Origin: Caldilineaceae bacterium
GTDB taxonomy: Bacteria > Chloroflexota > Anaerolineae > Caldilineales > Caldilineaceae
Length of the DNA: 64,000 nt
Assembly: GCA_022824025.1 (NCBI GenBank)
Contig: JAJEBF010000014.1
Location: forward strand, 310,001 to 374,000
Reading direction: 5' to 3'
Shown: piece after piece, positions 41,657 through 52,086 of the stretch
Layout: the number at the start of each line of letters is the position of its first letter
How positions within the stretch are numbered: the stretch's first letter is position 1
Notes under the pieces: model-generated
Told to the model about the DNA's origin: nothing
Seen by the model: the letters and a program-made list of their open reading frames with translations, nothing else
Databases searched by the model: none
Position numbers and translations under genes: made by a program

Positions 41657-43423
41657 GTGATTATGACGCCATCTTTCTTTAGCGACGACGAGATCAGGCG
41701 CCGGCTGCGCTTGGGTGAGGACAGCCGCTTTGCGTTCAAGCAGTTCGAATTCCGGTTTAACCGCCCTGTTGCGCCAGATTCCCACGACCTTGCCGATGAA
41801 TTAGCTGCCTTCGCGAATGGCAATGGCGGCGTCCTGTTCTGCGGTGTGACCGATGAAGGCCGCATTCAGGGCATGAACCGTGACCAACTGGATGCAGTTG
41901 AGCGACTGGTCGCAAATATCTCCACCGATTTGATAAAGCCCGCCATCGAAATCGAAACCCTTCGCCTCGAAATCGACGAAAAGGCCTTCCTGGCCGTGGA
42001 AGTCGCGCCGGGCTACGCTCTCCACATCAGTCCGGGAGGCAGTTATCGGCGTATTGGAAGTTCCAAGAGATCGATGATGAGTGATGACCAGCTGCGGCTG
42101 GCCCAGCTTCGGGCCCAATCTCGCTTTGTCTGGTTCGACAAACAACCTGTTCCGGGAAGCGGAATCGGAACTCTGGATAAGGCCCTGTGGCGGCCGCTGT
42201 TGAGCGTACAAGGAGCTGCCGACCCTGAGCTGGCGCTGGCCAAAATAGGTCTCTTAAGCGATCCTGCGGAGGGACCGCAGCTGGCCACGGTCGCTGGCAT
42301 CCTCCTTTGCAGCCGGCAACCTGAAGAATGGCTCCCAAACGCCTGTATTACAGCAACCACCTATCGCGGAACTGACAGGGCCAGCGGGCAAGTTGACGCG
42401 CAGACGATTTCCGGACCAATCACCCAGCAGATCTCGGAGGCTGTTGCCTTTGCAACGCGCAATATGAGAGTGTCAGCGCACAAGGATCCGGATCGACTCG
42501 ATCTCCCCCAATTCAGCGAGCAAGCCATTTTCGAAGCGATCGTAAACGCCGTAGCCCACCGCGACTACTCTATCCAGAGCAGCCGCATCCGGCTCTCCGT
42601 CTTTTCCGACCGCCTCGAAGTGCAGTCTCCGGGCAGGCTGCCGAACAACCTGACCGTTGCCAATATTGCCGACCGCCAGGCCACGCGCAACGAACTGCTC
42701 GTTTCCTTGTTGGGCAGAACGCCGACCGGGGGCGTGCGGGGCCGCGGAGATCGCCGCTATTTTATGGAGCGCAGGGGCGACGGTGTGCCCATCATCCAGA
42801 GCGAGACCAAGGGCCTCAGCGGAAAACCAGCCGAATTTCGGATCGTGGGCGATACCGACCTGCTCGTGTTGCTTCCCTCTGCGCACCTGGAACCCAGTCC
42901 GGCGCAAGTTCAGATCACGATTCGGGAGGCCGGACGGCCTCTTCCCGGTGTCGATGTCCTTGCCCTGTTTCCTAACCACACCTGGCTGCGCTCGTCTAGC
43001 GATACTGAGGGAGTGGCTACTTTCTCCCTCTATACGACCGACCTGCCTATGACAGTGTACGCTGCCGCCAAGGGCTACGCCGCCAACGTAGAACGCGATT
43101 GGATTCCGAGTCAGAGGGCGCTTGCAATCGAACTGCAAAAACTGCCTGCTGGAGGCAGCGAGATCTATACCGAAGGAACCGGCGCGCTTCCAGGAATTGC
43201 TGGCCGCCTCAATCCTATTCGCGACACACACGACCGTACCTATCTCTACGCCTCAAATGTGGCCGTCAATCAAGGTGCGGCGCAGCCCGTATCTTTCCTT
43301 CTCGGCGAGGAGCTGCGGCTTTCCGATGCCAAGGGAGTCGAACTCTGGGCCCGCTTCATTGATATCGCTGGGCGGTCGGCGCTCATTCAGTATCGTCCCG
43401 TTGTCGAGGACCATGAACGCTGA
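41657..43423 (+). CDS. AlbA_2/Schlafen-type DNA-binding protein with GHKL-like ATPase domain and C-terminal beta-sandwich
   Basis: The 588-residue protein has an N-terminal AlbA_2 (Schlafen-like) domain: FAFKQFEFRFN with the substrate-side residues, DLADELAAFANGNGGVLFCG-VTD, and AVEVAPGYALHISPGGSYRR. A central region ends with the HATPase-like block of COG2865 proteins: FSEQAIFEAIVNAVAHRDYS and SRIRLSVFSDRLEVQSPGRL. COG2865 proteins are often described as predicted transcriptional regulators or RecG-like. Unusual is the last ~150 residues, which contain a carboxypeptidase-regulatory-like beta domain (ITIREAGRPLPGVDVLALFP, GVATFSLYTTDLPM). The gene starts at a GTG (41657); an ATG two codons later is an alternative. 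Its flanks give no clear operon partner. Confidence 0.8.
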   Translation: MIMTPSFFSDDEIRRRLRLGEDSRFAFKQFEFRFNRPVAPDSHDLADELAAFANGNGGVLFCGVTDEGRIQGMNRDQLDAVERLVANISTDLIKPAIEIETLRLEIDEKAFLAVEVAPGYALHISPGGSYRRIGSSKRSMMSDDQLRLAQLRAQSRFVWFDKQPVPGSGIGTLDKALWRPLLSVQGAADPELALAKIGLLSDPAEGPQLATVAGILLCSRQPEEWLPNACITATTYRGTDRASGQVDAQTISGPITQQISEAVAFATRNMRVSAHKDPDRLDLPQFSEQAIFEAIVNAVAHRDYSIQSSRIRLSVFSDRLEVQSPGRLPNNLTVANIADRQATRNELLVSLLGRTPTGGVRGRGDRRYFMERRGDGVPIIQSETKGLSGKPAEFRIVGDTDLLVLLPSAHLEPSPAQVQITIREAGRPLPGVDVLALFPNHTWLRSSSDTEGVATFSLYTTDLPMTVYAAAKGYAANVERDWIPSQRALAIELQKLPAGGSEIYTEGTGALPGIAGRLNPIRDTHDRTYLYASNVAVNQGAAQPVSFLLGEELRLSDAKGVELWARFIDIAGRSALIQYRPVVEDHER

Positions 43424-43792
43424 CTGTACGATACGTTTGCGCCGACCATTGAAGCTTCGTCACGAAGTAAACTTTGGCTGCGCCGATCCTTACCAGCCAG
43501 GATCAGTCCAGCTCGTAAAGGTCGAATCTGCATTCCTATCCTTCCAACACATTCGATAGACGTTACGCAAGGCTTCGCCTGCTCTCGGCCTGTCCAGTCA
43601 TCGAGAGGACCTTCCCTGCCGCAATGCAGAAACGGCCGGGATGACTCCCCCGAGGTCAACTTGACCAACGGTTTCACGCCTCTCTGAATCTGCGCCACGC
43701 TTCTTCCCGTCTCTCCCCAAAATAACCGGCGCCGGAGACTTCGCGTCCCCGGCGCCTTTTCCTACTTTATTCAGTTCCCGAATCAACCGGGT
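43424..43792. other. 369-bp convergent intergenic region with a terminator
   Basis: Nothing coding is seen. The right half holds the bidirectional hairpin at 43721-43760 that ends groEL transcription and could also stop read-through from the AlbA_2 gene. Confidence 0.6.
43721..43760 (-). terminator. Intrinsic, probably bidirectional terminator after groEL
   Basis: Arms GGCGCCGG (43728-43735) and CCGGCGCC (43749-43756) plus inner GAC/GTC pairs close a TTCGC loop. On the minus strand the stem is followed by TTATTTT, on the plus strand by TTTT. It lies about 37 nt beyond the groEL stop. Confidence 0.8.
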
Positions 43793-45445
<1,653 letters not shown>

Positions 45446-45502
45446 TCAGTTTGACCCGCTCTTCCGCGGCGGGCGAGTTGAGCTTGTCCAGTGTCGGCCA
45501 GT

Positions 45503-45793
45503 CTAGTTCTCGACCAGCGCCAATACGTCCGATTCCTTGAGAATCAGCACTTCTGATGCATCCAGCTTGATGTTCGTGCCAGAGTACTTCGCATACAAAA
45601 CGATATCACCGACAGAGACATCCATCTCGATGCGCTTGCCGTCTTCGTCGCGTGCGCCAGGACCGGCCGCAATCACCTCGCCCTGCTGTGGCTTCTCTTT
45701 TGCAGTTTCCGGCAGATAGATACCCGTGGATGTCTGCTCCTCTCCCTCCAGGGGCTGCACTACCAGCCGATCACCAAGCGGCTTGAGATTCAT
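45503..45793 (-). CDS. groES: Co-chaperonin GroES (Hsp10)
   Basis: The 96-residue heptameric lid of the chaperonin. It begins with [20 protein letters not shown], has the mobile-loop region followed by [20 protein letters not shown] and ends with [13 protein letters not shown], all typical. AAGGAGGAAG lies directly upstream of the ATG at 45793. It is the first gene of the groESL operon, with a promoter and a perfect CIRCE operator upstream and a 5' leader of about 165-195 nt. Confidence 0.98.
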   Translation of the reverse strand: MNLKPLGDRLVVQPLEGEEQTSTGIYLPETAKEKPQQGEVIAAGPGARDEDGKRIEMDVSVGDIVLYAKYSGTNIKLDASEVLILKESDVLALVEN

Positions 45794-45957
45794 TCTAACT
45801 TCCTCCTTGCCTTGCGTTATTCTGATGAACTTCGAGTGACTTTAGATCGCCCGCCTTTTTTTCGGCGGAAAACAGGATTCTGATGCTTGTCTTGGGCCGG
45901 TGATCCTGCCCGCCGGAGCCGGCCCCTTCGCTTCCCATTTCGTCGACCTCTTACCCT

Positions 45958-45984
45958 TTAGCACTCATTGGGCTTGAGTGCTAA
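45958..45984 (-). promoter_or_regulatory. CIRCE element (HrcA operator)
   Basis: Perfect consensus TTAGCACTC-N9-GAGTGCTAA: arms at 45958-45966 and 45976-45984. HrcA binds this repeat to repress groESL until heat shock. It lies just downstream of the promoter. Confidence 0.97.
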
Positions 45985-45994
45985 ACCGTCAGAA

Positions 45995-46023
45995 AGTGTA
46001 GCATAGTTCCTGTCGCATGACAA
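45995..46023 (-). promoter_or_regulatory. Sigma-70 promoter of groESL
   Basis: On the minus strand TTGTCA (46018-46023) and TACACT (45995-46000) are 17 bp apart, with TGC before the -10. Transcription would start around 45987-45990, at the edge of the CIRCE element, so HrcA binding would block initiation. Confidence 0.85.
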
Positions 46024-46055
46024 GATTCTCAAGCACATTAAACGTAAGCGTTTTG

Positions 46056-48239
46056 TTAGCGTTGGGAACCGCCGGAGGTTGACACCGCGGCCACGTACGA
46101 GAGCATCTCGTCCTCCTCAGCCACGTATTCATCAAGTTGAAAGGCCGCGTATAGTTCGCGGCTTCGCTCAAAATACGACGCCGCCTTCGCAGGGTCCTGC
46201 TGCTCCAGCGCCACGTGGCCAAGATTATGCAGCGTCGCCGCCTTGTCCATCCACGCGCCCCGCTGGTCCGATAGCGCCAGGTCCTTCTCATACCAGCCCA
46301 GCGCGGCGGCAAAGTCCTGCCGCGCGTAGCAAACTGAACCGAGATTGTTGTAACAGGTGCTGATTCCGGTTTCGTCGTGGTTCCGTTCAAAGACGGCAAG
46401 CGCCGACTCGTAGGCCCGTTGGGCCTCCGCATACATCGCCATCCCTTCCATCGCCAGCCCCAGATTGTTGTGCGCGCTCGCCACCAGCCCTTCGTCTCCC
46501 AGGCGCATCGCCACCCGCAGCGCTTTGCGATGCTGCTCGACCGCCCTCTCAAAATTATTCAGGCTCAAATACGCGCTGCCCAGATTCATATACGCGGGCG
46601 CCAGTGAACGCGGGTCCCCCAACTGCGCCACCGCCTCAAAGGCCAACCAGAAGTGATCCAGCGCCTGGCGAGGCTCCTCCAGCACGCGAAACGATGTCGC
46701 CAGGTCAGTATGACCGTAGGCCAGCGCCATCAACATGTCCCGCTCGTCAAAGATCCGTAACGCCCTTTGCAGCCACTCGATTGCCTCTTCCACTTCCCCG
46801 TTGAAAAATCGCTGGCGCCCTATGTTGGCCAGCATCCACCCAAAATCGCCAACGTCGCCGAGCGCTATCGCCGCCACCGCGCCCCCGCACAGCCAGCGCC
46901 AGATGCCCGGCGGGTGCCTCCAGAAGGCATAGTGGGCCAGCGCCAGCGCATAGTCTCGCATGAGCTTGAGGTCATCCTGCACCTCCGGAAAATTGATCGG
47001 CACATCGCGCAGACCGTCAAGCTCCAGCTTTTCTCCGACCAGCTCCTCTACCGACTGCCCGAAGATGCGCTCCACCCGGTCCGTTGCCCAGTCCGCGCCC
47101 CAATGAATGTTGCCCCAGAATGGATCGATCTCCCCCCAGCGCTGGATCGGAAATTCATGGTAGCGCTGGGCAAACTGCAGGTAGTAGCTTGCATGCTGGC
47201 GATGCCAGTCCTCGCCTAACATCACAGCGCCCTCAACAAGGTAGCGCCGCACGACCGGCTGTACGACGATCCGCTGATCAAACAGGTCCACCTCCACCAG
47301 CGCCCGGCCAACCAGCGCCTCAAATGTCTGACGTTTCTCCTCCTCCGTGCCCATCCCCACCGTAAACAGCTCGGTTAACGCCTGGTAGGTCGCGCCGCCG
47401 GCCGCGCTGACCAACCGATCCAGAATCAGGCCTGCCTCCGGCCAGAATGCCGCAAAATTCTCCACCGCAAAACCGGCCGCGCTGTTCATGTCCACAACGC
47501 CGTCGTTTGCTGGCAACTCCGACAGCAGCTCCTCAAGTTCGCTCCACAGACCAAAATCCATCAGCAAACCCATCACCAGGCGCATGCTCAAAGGTTTGCC
47601 GCCGGTGCGGCGGTGCAGTCCCTCGACATTGCGCAGAGCGGTATCCCGCACCGGCTCCGGCGCCCTTGCATGGACAAACGCCACCGTCTCAGACAACGGC
47701 AGCCCTCCCAGTTGCAGGTGGCGATCTCCCACCAGCTCCGCAAATTCAGGATGAATGTCGCGATCGATCAACAGAATATGGGACTGACCGCCCGAGTCGT
47801 GCAGGTGGCCGATTATCTCGGCCAGCGTCTCAATCTCACGGTCGGTCGCGCCCGACAGTTCGTCAAGAATCAGAAGGCGCCGCCGTCGGTACAACTGTTC
47901 CAGGATCCCAATGCCCCATCGTTCCTCGCTCACACGCGTTAGCGTTGTCCCAAGCACCGTATCCAACGTGCGCACAATGTCGTACATGCGAAAACGGTCC
48001 CGGCCCGCTGCGCCCACCCAGATGATGCCATCAGGAAAATTGTGGATGGTCCGCCATGCCGCAGCGGTGGCCAGCGTACTCTTGCCGATGCCCTGCCCCC
48101 CACTGATTGCCAGGGCCGGCTGCTCGTTCTGCTCGAGCAGCCACCGGCGCAAAGTACCCAATTCCGCCACGCGGCCGCTGAATCCGCGTAACCTGTAAAC
48201 GCCTAAATTGTGCCGTATTCGCGCTGTTTCTTCAGTCAT
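46056..48239 (-). CDS. STAND NTPase (NB-ARC type) with C-terminal TPRs
   Basis: The 727-residue protein has an NB-ARC module: the entry motif FSGRVAELGTLRRWL, Walker A AISGGQGIGKSTLATA (residues ~44-60), Walker B RRLLILDELSGATD, then a DRDIHPEFAELVGD-type sensor region. A winged-helix/ARC2-like part follows, then about eight TPR-type repeats (AYMNLGSAYLSLNNFERAVE, SAHNNLGLAMEGMAMYAEAQ, ATLHNLGHVALEQQDPAKAA). STAND ATPases are switches in signalling, transcription or antiphage and cell-death pathways. No DNA-binding or effector domain is visible at the N-terminus, so the partner may be another protein. It is preceded by the mini-Rossmann gene with a 60-bp gap on the same strand and lies next to the groESL promoter. 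Confidence 0.85.
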   Translation of the reverse strand: MTEETARIRHNLGVYRLRGFSGRVAELGTLRRWLLEQNEQPALAISGGQGIGKSTLATAAAWRTIHNFPDGIIWVGAAGRDRFRMYDIVRTLDTVLGTTLTRVSEERWGIGILEQLYRRRRLLILDELSGATDREIETLAEIIGHLHDSGGQSHILLIDRDIHPEFAELVGDRHLQLGGLPLSETVAFVHARAPEPVRDTALRNVEGLHRRTGGKPLSMRLVMGLLMDFGLWSELEELLSELPANDGVVDMNSAAGFAVENFAAFWPEAGLILDRLVSAAGGATYQALTELFTVGMGTEEEKRQTFEALVGRALVEVDLFDQRIVVQPVVRRYLVEGAVMLGEDWHRQHASYYLQFAQRYHEFPIQRWGEIDPFWGNIHWGADWATDRVERIFGQSVEELVGEKLELDGLRDVPINFPEVQDDLKLMRDYALALAHYAFWRHPPGIWRWLCGGAVAAIALGDVGDFGWMLANIGRQRFFNGEVEEAIEWLQRALRIFDERDMLMALAYGHTDLATSFRVLEEPRQALDHFWLAFEAVAQLGDPRSLAPAYMNLGSAYLSLNNFERAVEQHRKALRVAMRLGDEGLVASAHNNLGLAMEGMAMYAEAQRAYESALAVFERNHDETGISTCYNNLGSVCYARQDFAAALGWYEKDLALSDQRGAWMDKAATLHNLGHVALEQQDPAKAASYFERSRELYAAFQLDEYVAEEDEMLSYVAAVSTSGGSQR

Positions 48240-48299
48240 TGAGCAAATGTCGTTACATCGTCGGCCGAAATTGAAACAGGTCGGCCCTTCAAGCGCCGC

Positions 48300-48647
48300 C
48301 TAGCTATGGTTTGACAGAGAGAGTATCAGACATGGGTAGTCGCTGGCGACAGTCGTCTCGTAATTCAGTGCATCCGACAGCGCCTTGCTTCCTTCAACGC
48401 CGCCGAATCCCTGTTCACCAATGCCCGGCGAAAGCAGAATCAGGTCCGGACGCACACGGCGGGCTATCTCATTGACATTGACGGGCGAAATGTTCGCAAC
48501 CAGATCAACTCGCTCGATCAACCCGTCGCGCACTGCCTCCGGCTCATCTGACGGATCGCTCACAAAGATTTCGACAGCCGGATTCTTCAGTAGTTGGCGC
48601 AGCGCGACCGAACCAATATTGCCGGCGCCAATGAGCCAGACGCGCAT
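48300..48647 (-). CDS. Mini-Rossmann NAD(P)-binding protein
   Basis: A 115-residue protein consisting of little more than one Rossmann half: VWLIGAGNIGSVALRQLLKN (GxGNIG), then VEIFVSDPSDEPEAV with the acidic residue after beta2, LVANISPVNVNEIARRV and PDLILLSPGIGEQGF. It resembles the nucleotide-binding end of saccharopine-dehydrogenase-like and related proteins without the catalytic domain. Either it is a truncated remnant or a stand-alone NAD-sensing partner. It is probably co-transcribed with the STAND NTPase gene, 60 bp downstream. The GGAGG directly before the ATG is rather close to the start. Confidence 0.65.
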   Translation of the reverse strand: MRVWLIGAGNIGSVALRQLLKNPAVEIFVSDPSDEPEAVRDGLIERVDLVANISPVNVNEIARRVRPDLILLSPGIGEQGFGGVEGSKALSDALNYETTVASDYPCLILSLSNHS

Positions 48648-48961
48648 CCTCCACCCCCAATCGCTTTCACCGTAGTTAGTTTTCCGGCTTCACATTTGAC
48701 TGAACCTTGGAATCCGCTCAGCCGCCATCCATAAGCAGCCTCAGGCTGCTCCCACTCAAAAACGGCCGATCACCGCGTTTAACGAGCCTGAGCCCGTCGG
48801 GGGTTCTCCTTCTGGACTGTCAGCCGCAAGCCGCTTCCCTTGTGCGGGGTCATCTCCCCCGGCAACGACCCCGCGGGTCACCACCTTCCCAACTTTCACC
48901 GCGTTGCCTGAAAGGGTAGGGGAGCCCCCAACCAACTTCGCAGGCGCACCTTCCGCCCCCT
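48648..48961. other. 314-bp intergenic region with a dispersed repeat
   Basis: No gene is evident. It contains copy 3 of the GTCAGCCGCAAGC repeat at 48819-48850, in a C-rich stretch. Confidence 0.55.
48819..48850 (+). repeat. GTCAGCCGCAAGC dispersed repeat, copy 3
   Basis: GTCAGCCGCAAGCCGCTTCC followed by CTTGTGCGGGGT; 22 of the first 24 bases agree with the copy at 38951-38984. Confidence 0.55.
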
Positions 48962-50611
48962 TTAAATCATGCCAAACTGGCTAAGCAGCAGGAAGAAAGC
49001 GAAGATCGCGCCCGAACAGGCCAATCCGACAACCGCGCCCGTGCGCAACATCTCCTGCCGGTTCACCACGCCTGTCACCGCGACCAGAATCATGCGTGCT
49101 GAACCGCTGGGAAGAGCAAATGCCAGCGCGACGGCAAAGATGGTCGGGATCACCAGTCGAACCGGGTCAATGTCTGAAGCCTGTCCCAGCGTAATCAGGA
49201 CCGGCGCCAGAATCGCCCCCAGCGGGACATTATTCATAAACTGGGTGACCACGAACGCCAACAGAATCAACGCGCCTAAAATCACAAAGAAAGGCATGCC
49301 GGCAAGCGTCGGCGCGACCAGGTTCGCAAACCACGCGCTGGCCCCCGTCTTTTCAAGGGCGTCCCCCAGCGTCAGACCCGCGCCGATGACAAAAAATACC
49401 CCCCAGTTCACCCCTTTCAAATCACTCCAATCCACTATATTCTCAACCGAAAGGACAGCGACCGCGCCGATGGCAATCACCGCGCTGCTCAACAACGTGG
49501 CCGGCAACCTGAATAGGTGTTCGATGTATCCCCCGGCAACCCACAGGCTGATCGAAACCAGCAACACAGCGATGATCTCCCGTTCCGGCCCCGAAAGTCT
49601 GCCCAACCGTTCAATCTCCAGCTTGGCCGGCTCGGTGTCTATCTTCAAATCCGGCAGCGCAAAAAGCCTCGGCAACAACAGCCACACAATTGGCATCAGA
49701 AGCACGGCAACCGGCAAGCCGTACTTCATCCAATCCACAAATCCGAACCCATACAACTGTCCCAGGAGGCCGCTGGCTATCGCATTTTCCCCGCTGCCCA
49801 TGATCGTGGCTATCGCGCCGATACTTGAGCTATATCCAATGGCAAGAATCAAAACCGCAAGCGCCTTGCGCCCGTCCTCCGGCCGCGGGATCTGCTGCGC
49901 AATCGTGATCGCCACCGGAATCAACACCGCCGCTGTGGCCGTATTCAGCACAAACATGCTCAATCCGCCCGTAATGGTCATCAGCGCCAGCAGAAGAGGA
50001 CCAAACTCCCCTCTGCTTCTGACTATCGCGTGCAGCGCCATCCTCCGCGTAAGGCCATGCTTTCGCAACGCTTCGGCAAGGAATAGACTGCCCAGGATCA
50101 GGAACACCACCGGAGTCCCGAATGGTTCGAACGCGCCGCCGGCGTCATCAACGCCAAGCGCAATCTGAACAATCGGCACCAGCAGCGCGACGATCGGCAG
50201 CGGCGCCGGCTCCAGCGCCAGGATTAACCCCGAAAAGGCAAATAGAGCCAAGGCCTTGTGCCCGCCGGCGCTGAGCCCTTCCGGGGTCGGCAGGAGCAGA
50301 ACGAGGATCGTCACGCCAACCACCACCAGCAGCCGGCGAAGGTCGAATACCTTCCGCATCCCTGCCTGGATCGGCTGCTGCAAAACTCGCAAGGGAGTAC
50401 CCGACCGCTGTAGCCGGCGCTTGGACGTTACTGTCCTTGTCGCTACCCGCTCACGAATCTGGGCGCTGCGATCGGCTTGCTCAGGGGGTCTGATCGGCGT
50501 CGGCTCCTGCTGAGGATCTGCAGGGTCGCGCGGCCCATTATTGCCGCGGGACGGCGCTGCGATCGTGGGGCGGGGCAGGGAGGATTTCAGACGGGCGCGG
50601 TGTTGAGACAT
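48962..50611 (-). CDS. SLC13/DASS-type sodium:anion symporter
   Basis: A 549-residue polytopic membrane protein with about twelve helices and the DASS/ArsB-like pattern: PVVFLILGSLFLAEALRKHG, SMFVLNTATAAVLIPVA, ILAIGYSSSIGAIATIMGSG, WGVFFVIGAGLTLGDALEKT and FMNNVPLGAILAPVL. Members import dicarboxylates, sulfate or other anions with sodium. The first ~85 residues are a Pro/Arg-rich hydrophilic tail with no counterpart in typical family members. The ATG at 50359 (residue 85), with a G-rich sequence just before it, is a possible true start. No partner gene indicates the substrate. Confidence 0.85.
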   Translation of the reverse strand: MSQHRARLKSSLPRPTIAAPSRGNNGPRDPADPQQEPTPIRPPEQADRSAQIRERVATRTVTSKRRLQRSGTPLRVLQQPIQAGMRKVFDLRRLLVVVGVTILVLLLPTPEGLSAGGHKALALFAFSGLILALEPAPLPIVALLVPIVQIALGVDDAGGAFEPFGTPVVFLILGSLFLAEALRKHGLTRRMALHAIVRSRGEFGPLLLALMTITGGLSMFVLNTATAAVLIPVAITIAQQIPRPEDGRKALAVLILAIGYSSSIGAIATIMGSGENAIASGLLGQLYGFGFVDWMKYGLPVAVLLMPIVWLLLPRLFALPDLKIDTEPAKLEIERLGRLSGPEREIIAVLLVSISLWVAGGYIEHLFRLPATLLSSAVIAIGAVAVLSVENIVDWSDLKGVNWGVFFVIGAGLTLGDALEKTGASAWFANLVAPTLAGMPFFVILGALILLAFVVTQFMNNVPLGAILAPVLITLGQASDIDPVRLVIPTIFAVALAFALPSGSARMILVAVTGVVNRQEMLRTGAVVGLACSGAIFAFFLLLSQFGMI

Positions 50612-50706
50612 ATATGATGGCAGTGCGGTCCTACGAGACCGCCTTGGCGACCTGATTTCGCGTAGCGGCTATTGAATACAACCCTGAAAGCCGGGGCGGC
50701 AGTAGA

Positions 50707-51837
50707 TCAGCTGGCGTTGCATCGGCGCAATCCGTGCAGCGCCGACGAAAGCCCCGGCGCGAACTCCAGAGTCTCCCGCAGCCAGCGTATGGCCGACTCG
50801 CAATCCTGTGGTTTCTTGTAGACGTGGGAAAGTCCCAGGGTCAAGGTAAACTGGGCGTTGACCTCAGCCTCCTTCAAATAGACCATCGCCTCTTCCAGCG
50901 TTTCTGCTGCGCTCTCATAATTGAGACGGCGATAGTAGGCCATGCCGAGGTGGGCCAGCACAAGGCCGTTCTCCGGCTCCAACTCCGCTGCCCGGCGCAA
51001 AACGCGCAACGACTGCAAATGGTCGCCGCTCTGCCACAACGCCCAGCCAAGAGCGTCCAGCGCAAATGCGGTCTCCCCCACATTCACGGCCTTTTCATAG
51101 CTGCTGATGGCCAGCTCCCACTCTTCCAGACGCTCGTACTGTCTTCCCAGCTCAATGTACAGATCAGGCCGATTCGGCGCCAGTTCAACCGCGCGTCCGT
51201 ACTCCTCGATGGCCCTTTCGTGATCTCGCTGAACCTCGTGGAGATATCCCAGGTTGCGGCGGGCCATCACATTTTCGGGGTCGACCGCGAGCGCCTCTTC
51301 CAGGTAATCCGACGCAACCGCATAGTTTCCTACGTCGCTGTAAATCTCCCCCAGAATGGCCAGCACGTCGGCGTTATCGGGCTCCAATTCAAGCGCCTGA
51401 AAAGCAAAATCACTGGCGGAATCGTATCTGCCAAGCCAGTCCAGTACCCGCGCATGCATCGCCAGCGCTGCCACGTTTTTGTCCTCGAGCCGCACCGCCT
51501 CCTGTGTGAGCTCATACGCCTGCTCAGTCTGCCGCGCCATCAATCGCAACTTCGCCAGCGCCACCAGGGGATCCGCGTTCTCCGGCTCAAGTTCCGCCAT
51601 TCGCAGCAACGCAGACGCGGCCTCACCGAAATTGCCGGCGGCAATGTGCGCTTCCGCCTTCGTCTGCCAGTAGAGCGCGCTGGGTGTAGGCGTCGTCACG
51701 GGCGGCGGCGCCTGCCTGATTAGCCAGTCCGGGCGCTGTATGTACAGATAGACGGCTAAGAGCAGGGCCAAACCGCTCCATAGCAGACACCCTTTGCGGC
51801 GTCGGCGGCGCGGCTTGTACGTCCAGTCAAGATCCAT
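50707..51837 (-). CDS. Membrane-anchored TPR-repeat protein
   Basis: The 376-residue protein starts with a basic stretch (YKPRRRRRKGC) and one membrane helix (LLWSGLALLLAVYLYI, ~19-34), giving an N-in, C-out anchor. A proline-rich spacer follows, then a run of eight to nine TPRs such as GNFGEAASALLRMAELEPEN, ALAMHARVLDWLGRYDSASD and IYSDVGNYAVASDYLEEAL. Such proteins serve as extracytoplasmic scaffolds, for instance in envelope or secretion assemblies. It is the only gene on this strand with no partner closer than 90 bp; function otherwise unknown. Confidence 0.75.
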   Translation of the reverse strand: MDLDWTYKPRRRRRKGCLLWSGLALLLAVYLYIQRPDWLIRQAPPPVTTPTPSALYWQTKAEAHIAAGNFGEAASALLRMAELEPENADPLVALAKLRLMARQTEQAYELTQEAVRLEDKNVAALAMHARVLDWLGRYDSASDFAFQALELEPDNADVLAILGEIYSDVGNYAVASDYLEEALAVDPENVMARRNLGYLHEVQRDHERAIEEYGRAVELAPNRPDLYIELGRQYERLEEWELAISSYEKAVNVGETAFALDALGWALWQSGDHLQSLRVLRRAAELEPENGLVLAHLGMAYYRRLNYESAAETLEEAMVYLKEAEVNAQFTLTLGLSHVYKKPQDCESAIRWLRETLEFAPGLSSALHGLRRCNAS

Positions 51838-51889
51838 ACCGGGTTAAGTATAACGCAACAGCGCCGCTTCGTGCGTATCGCAAGGCAGA

Positions 51890-51912
51890 CGGGGTCCAGT
51901 CCAAAACCGGGG
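51890..51912 (+). repeat. GGGGTNCAGTCCAAAA dispersed repeat (solo half)
   Basis: GGGGTCCAGTCCAAAACCGG-GGC closely matches the left arm at 57583-57604. No second inverted arm is visible here. Confidence 0.5.
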
Positions 51913-52008
51913 CATTCAAGACGGTTCAGCAGGGGAATTCTGCCTTATTTCCCACGCGTACCCTGAAACCGACCGCAATCTGCCATCCCCCTATGTCTGC
52001 TCCGCCGT

Positions 52009-52036
52009 CCACTGAACTCTGACCACTGCAGTTCGG
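52009..52036 (+). repeat. CCACTGACCACTGCAGT-type dispersed repeat
   Basis: CCACTGAACTCTGACCACTG followed by CAGTTCGGC, related to the copies at 1801, 2195 and 40428. Confidence 0.5.
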
Positions 52037-52086
52037 CAACCTCCCACGCCCGTGGAAGCTCCCCACGCGCCGCCCTGCCTTCACCC

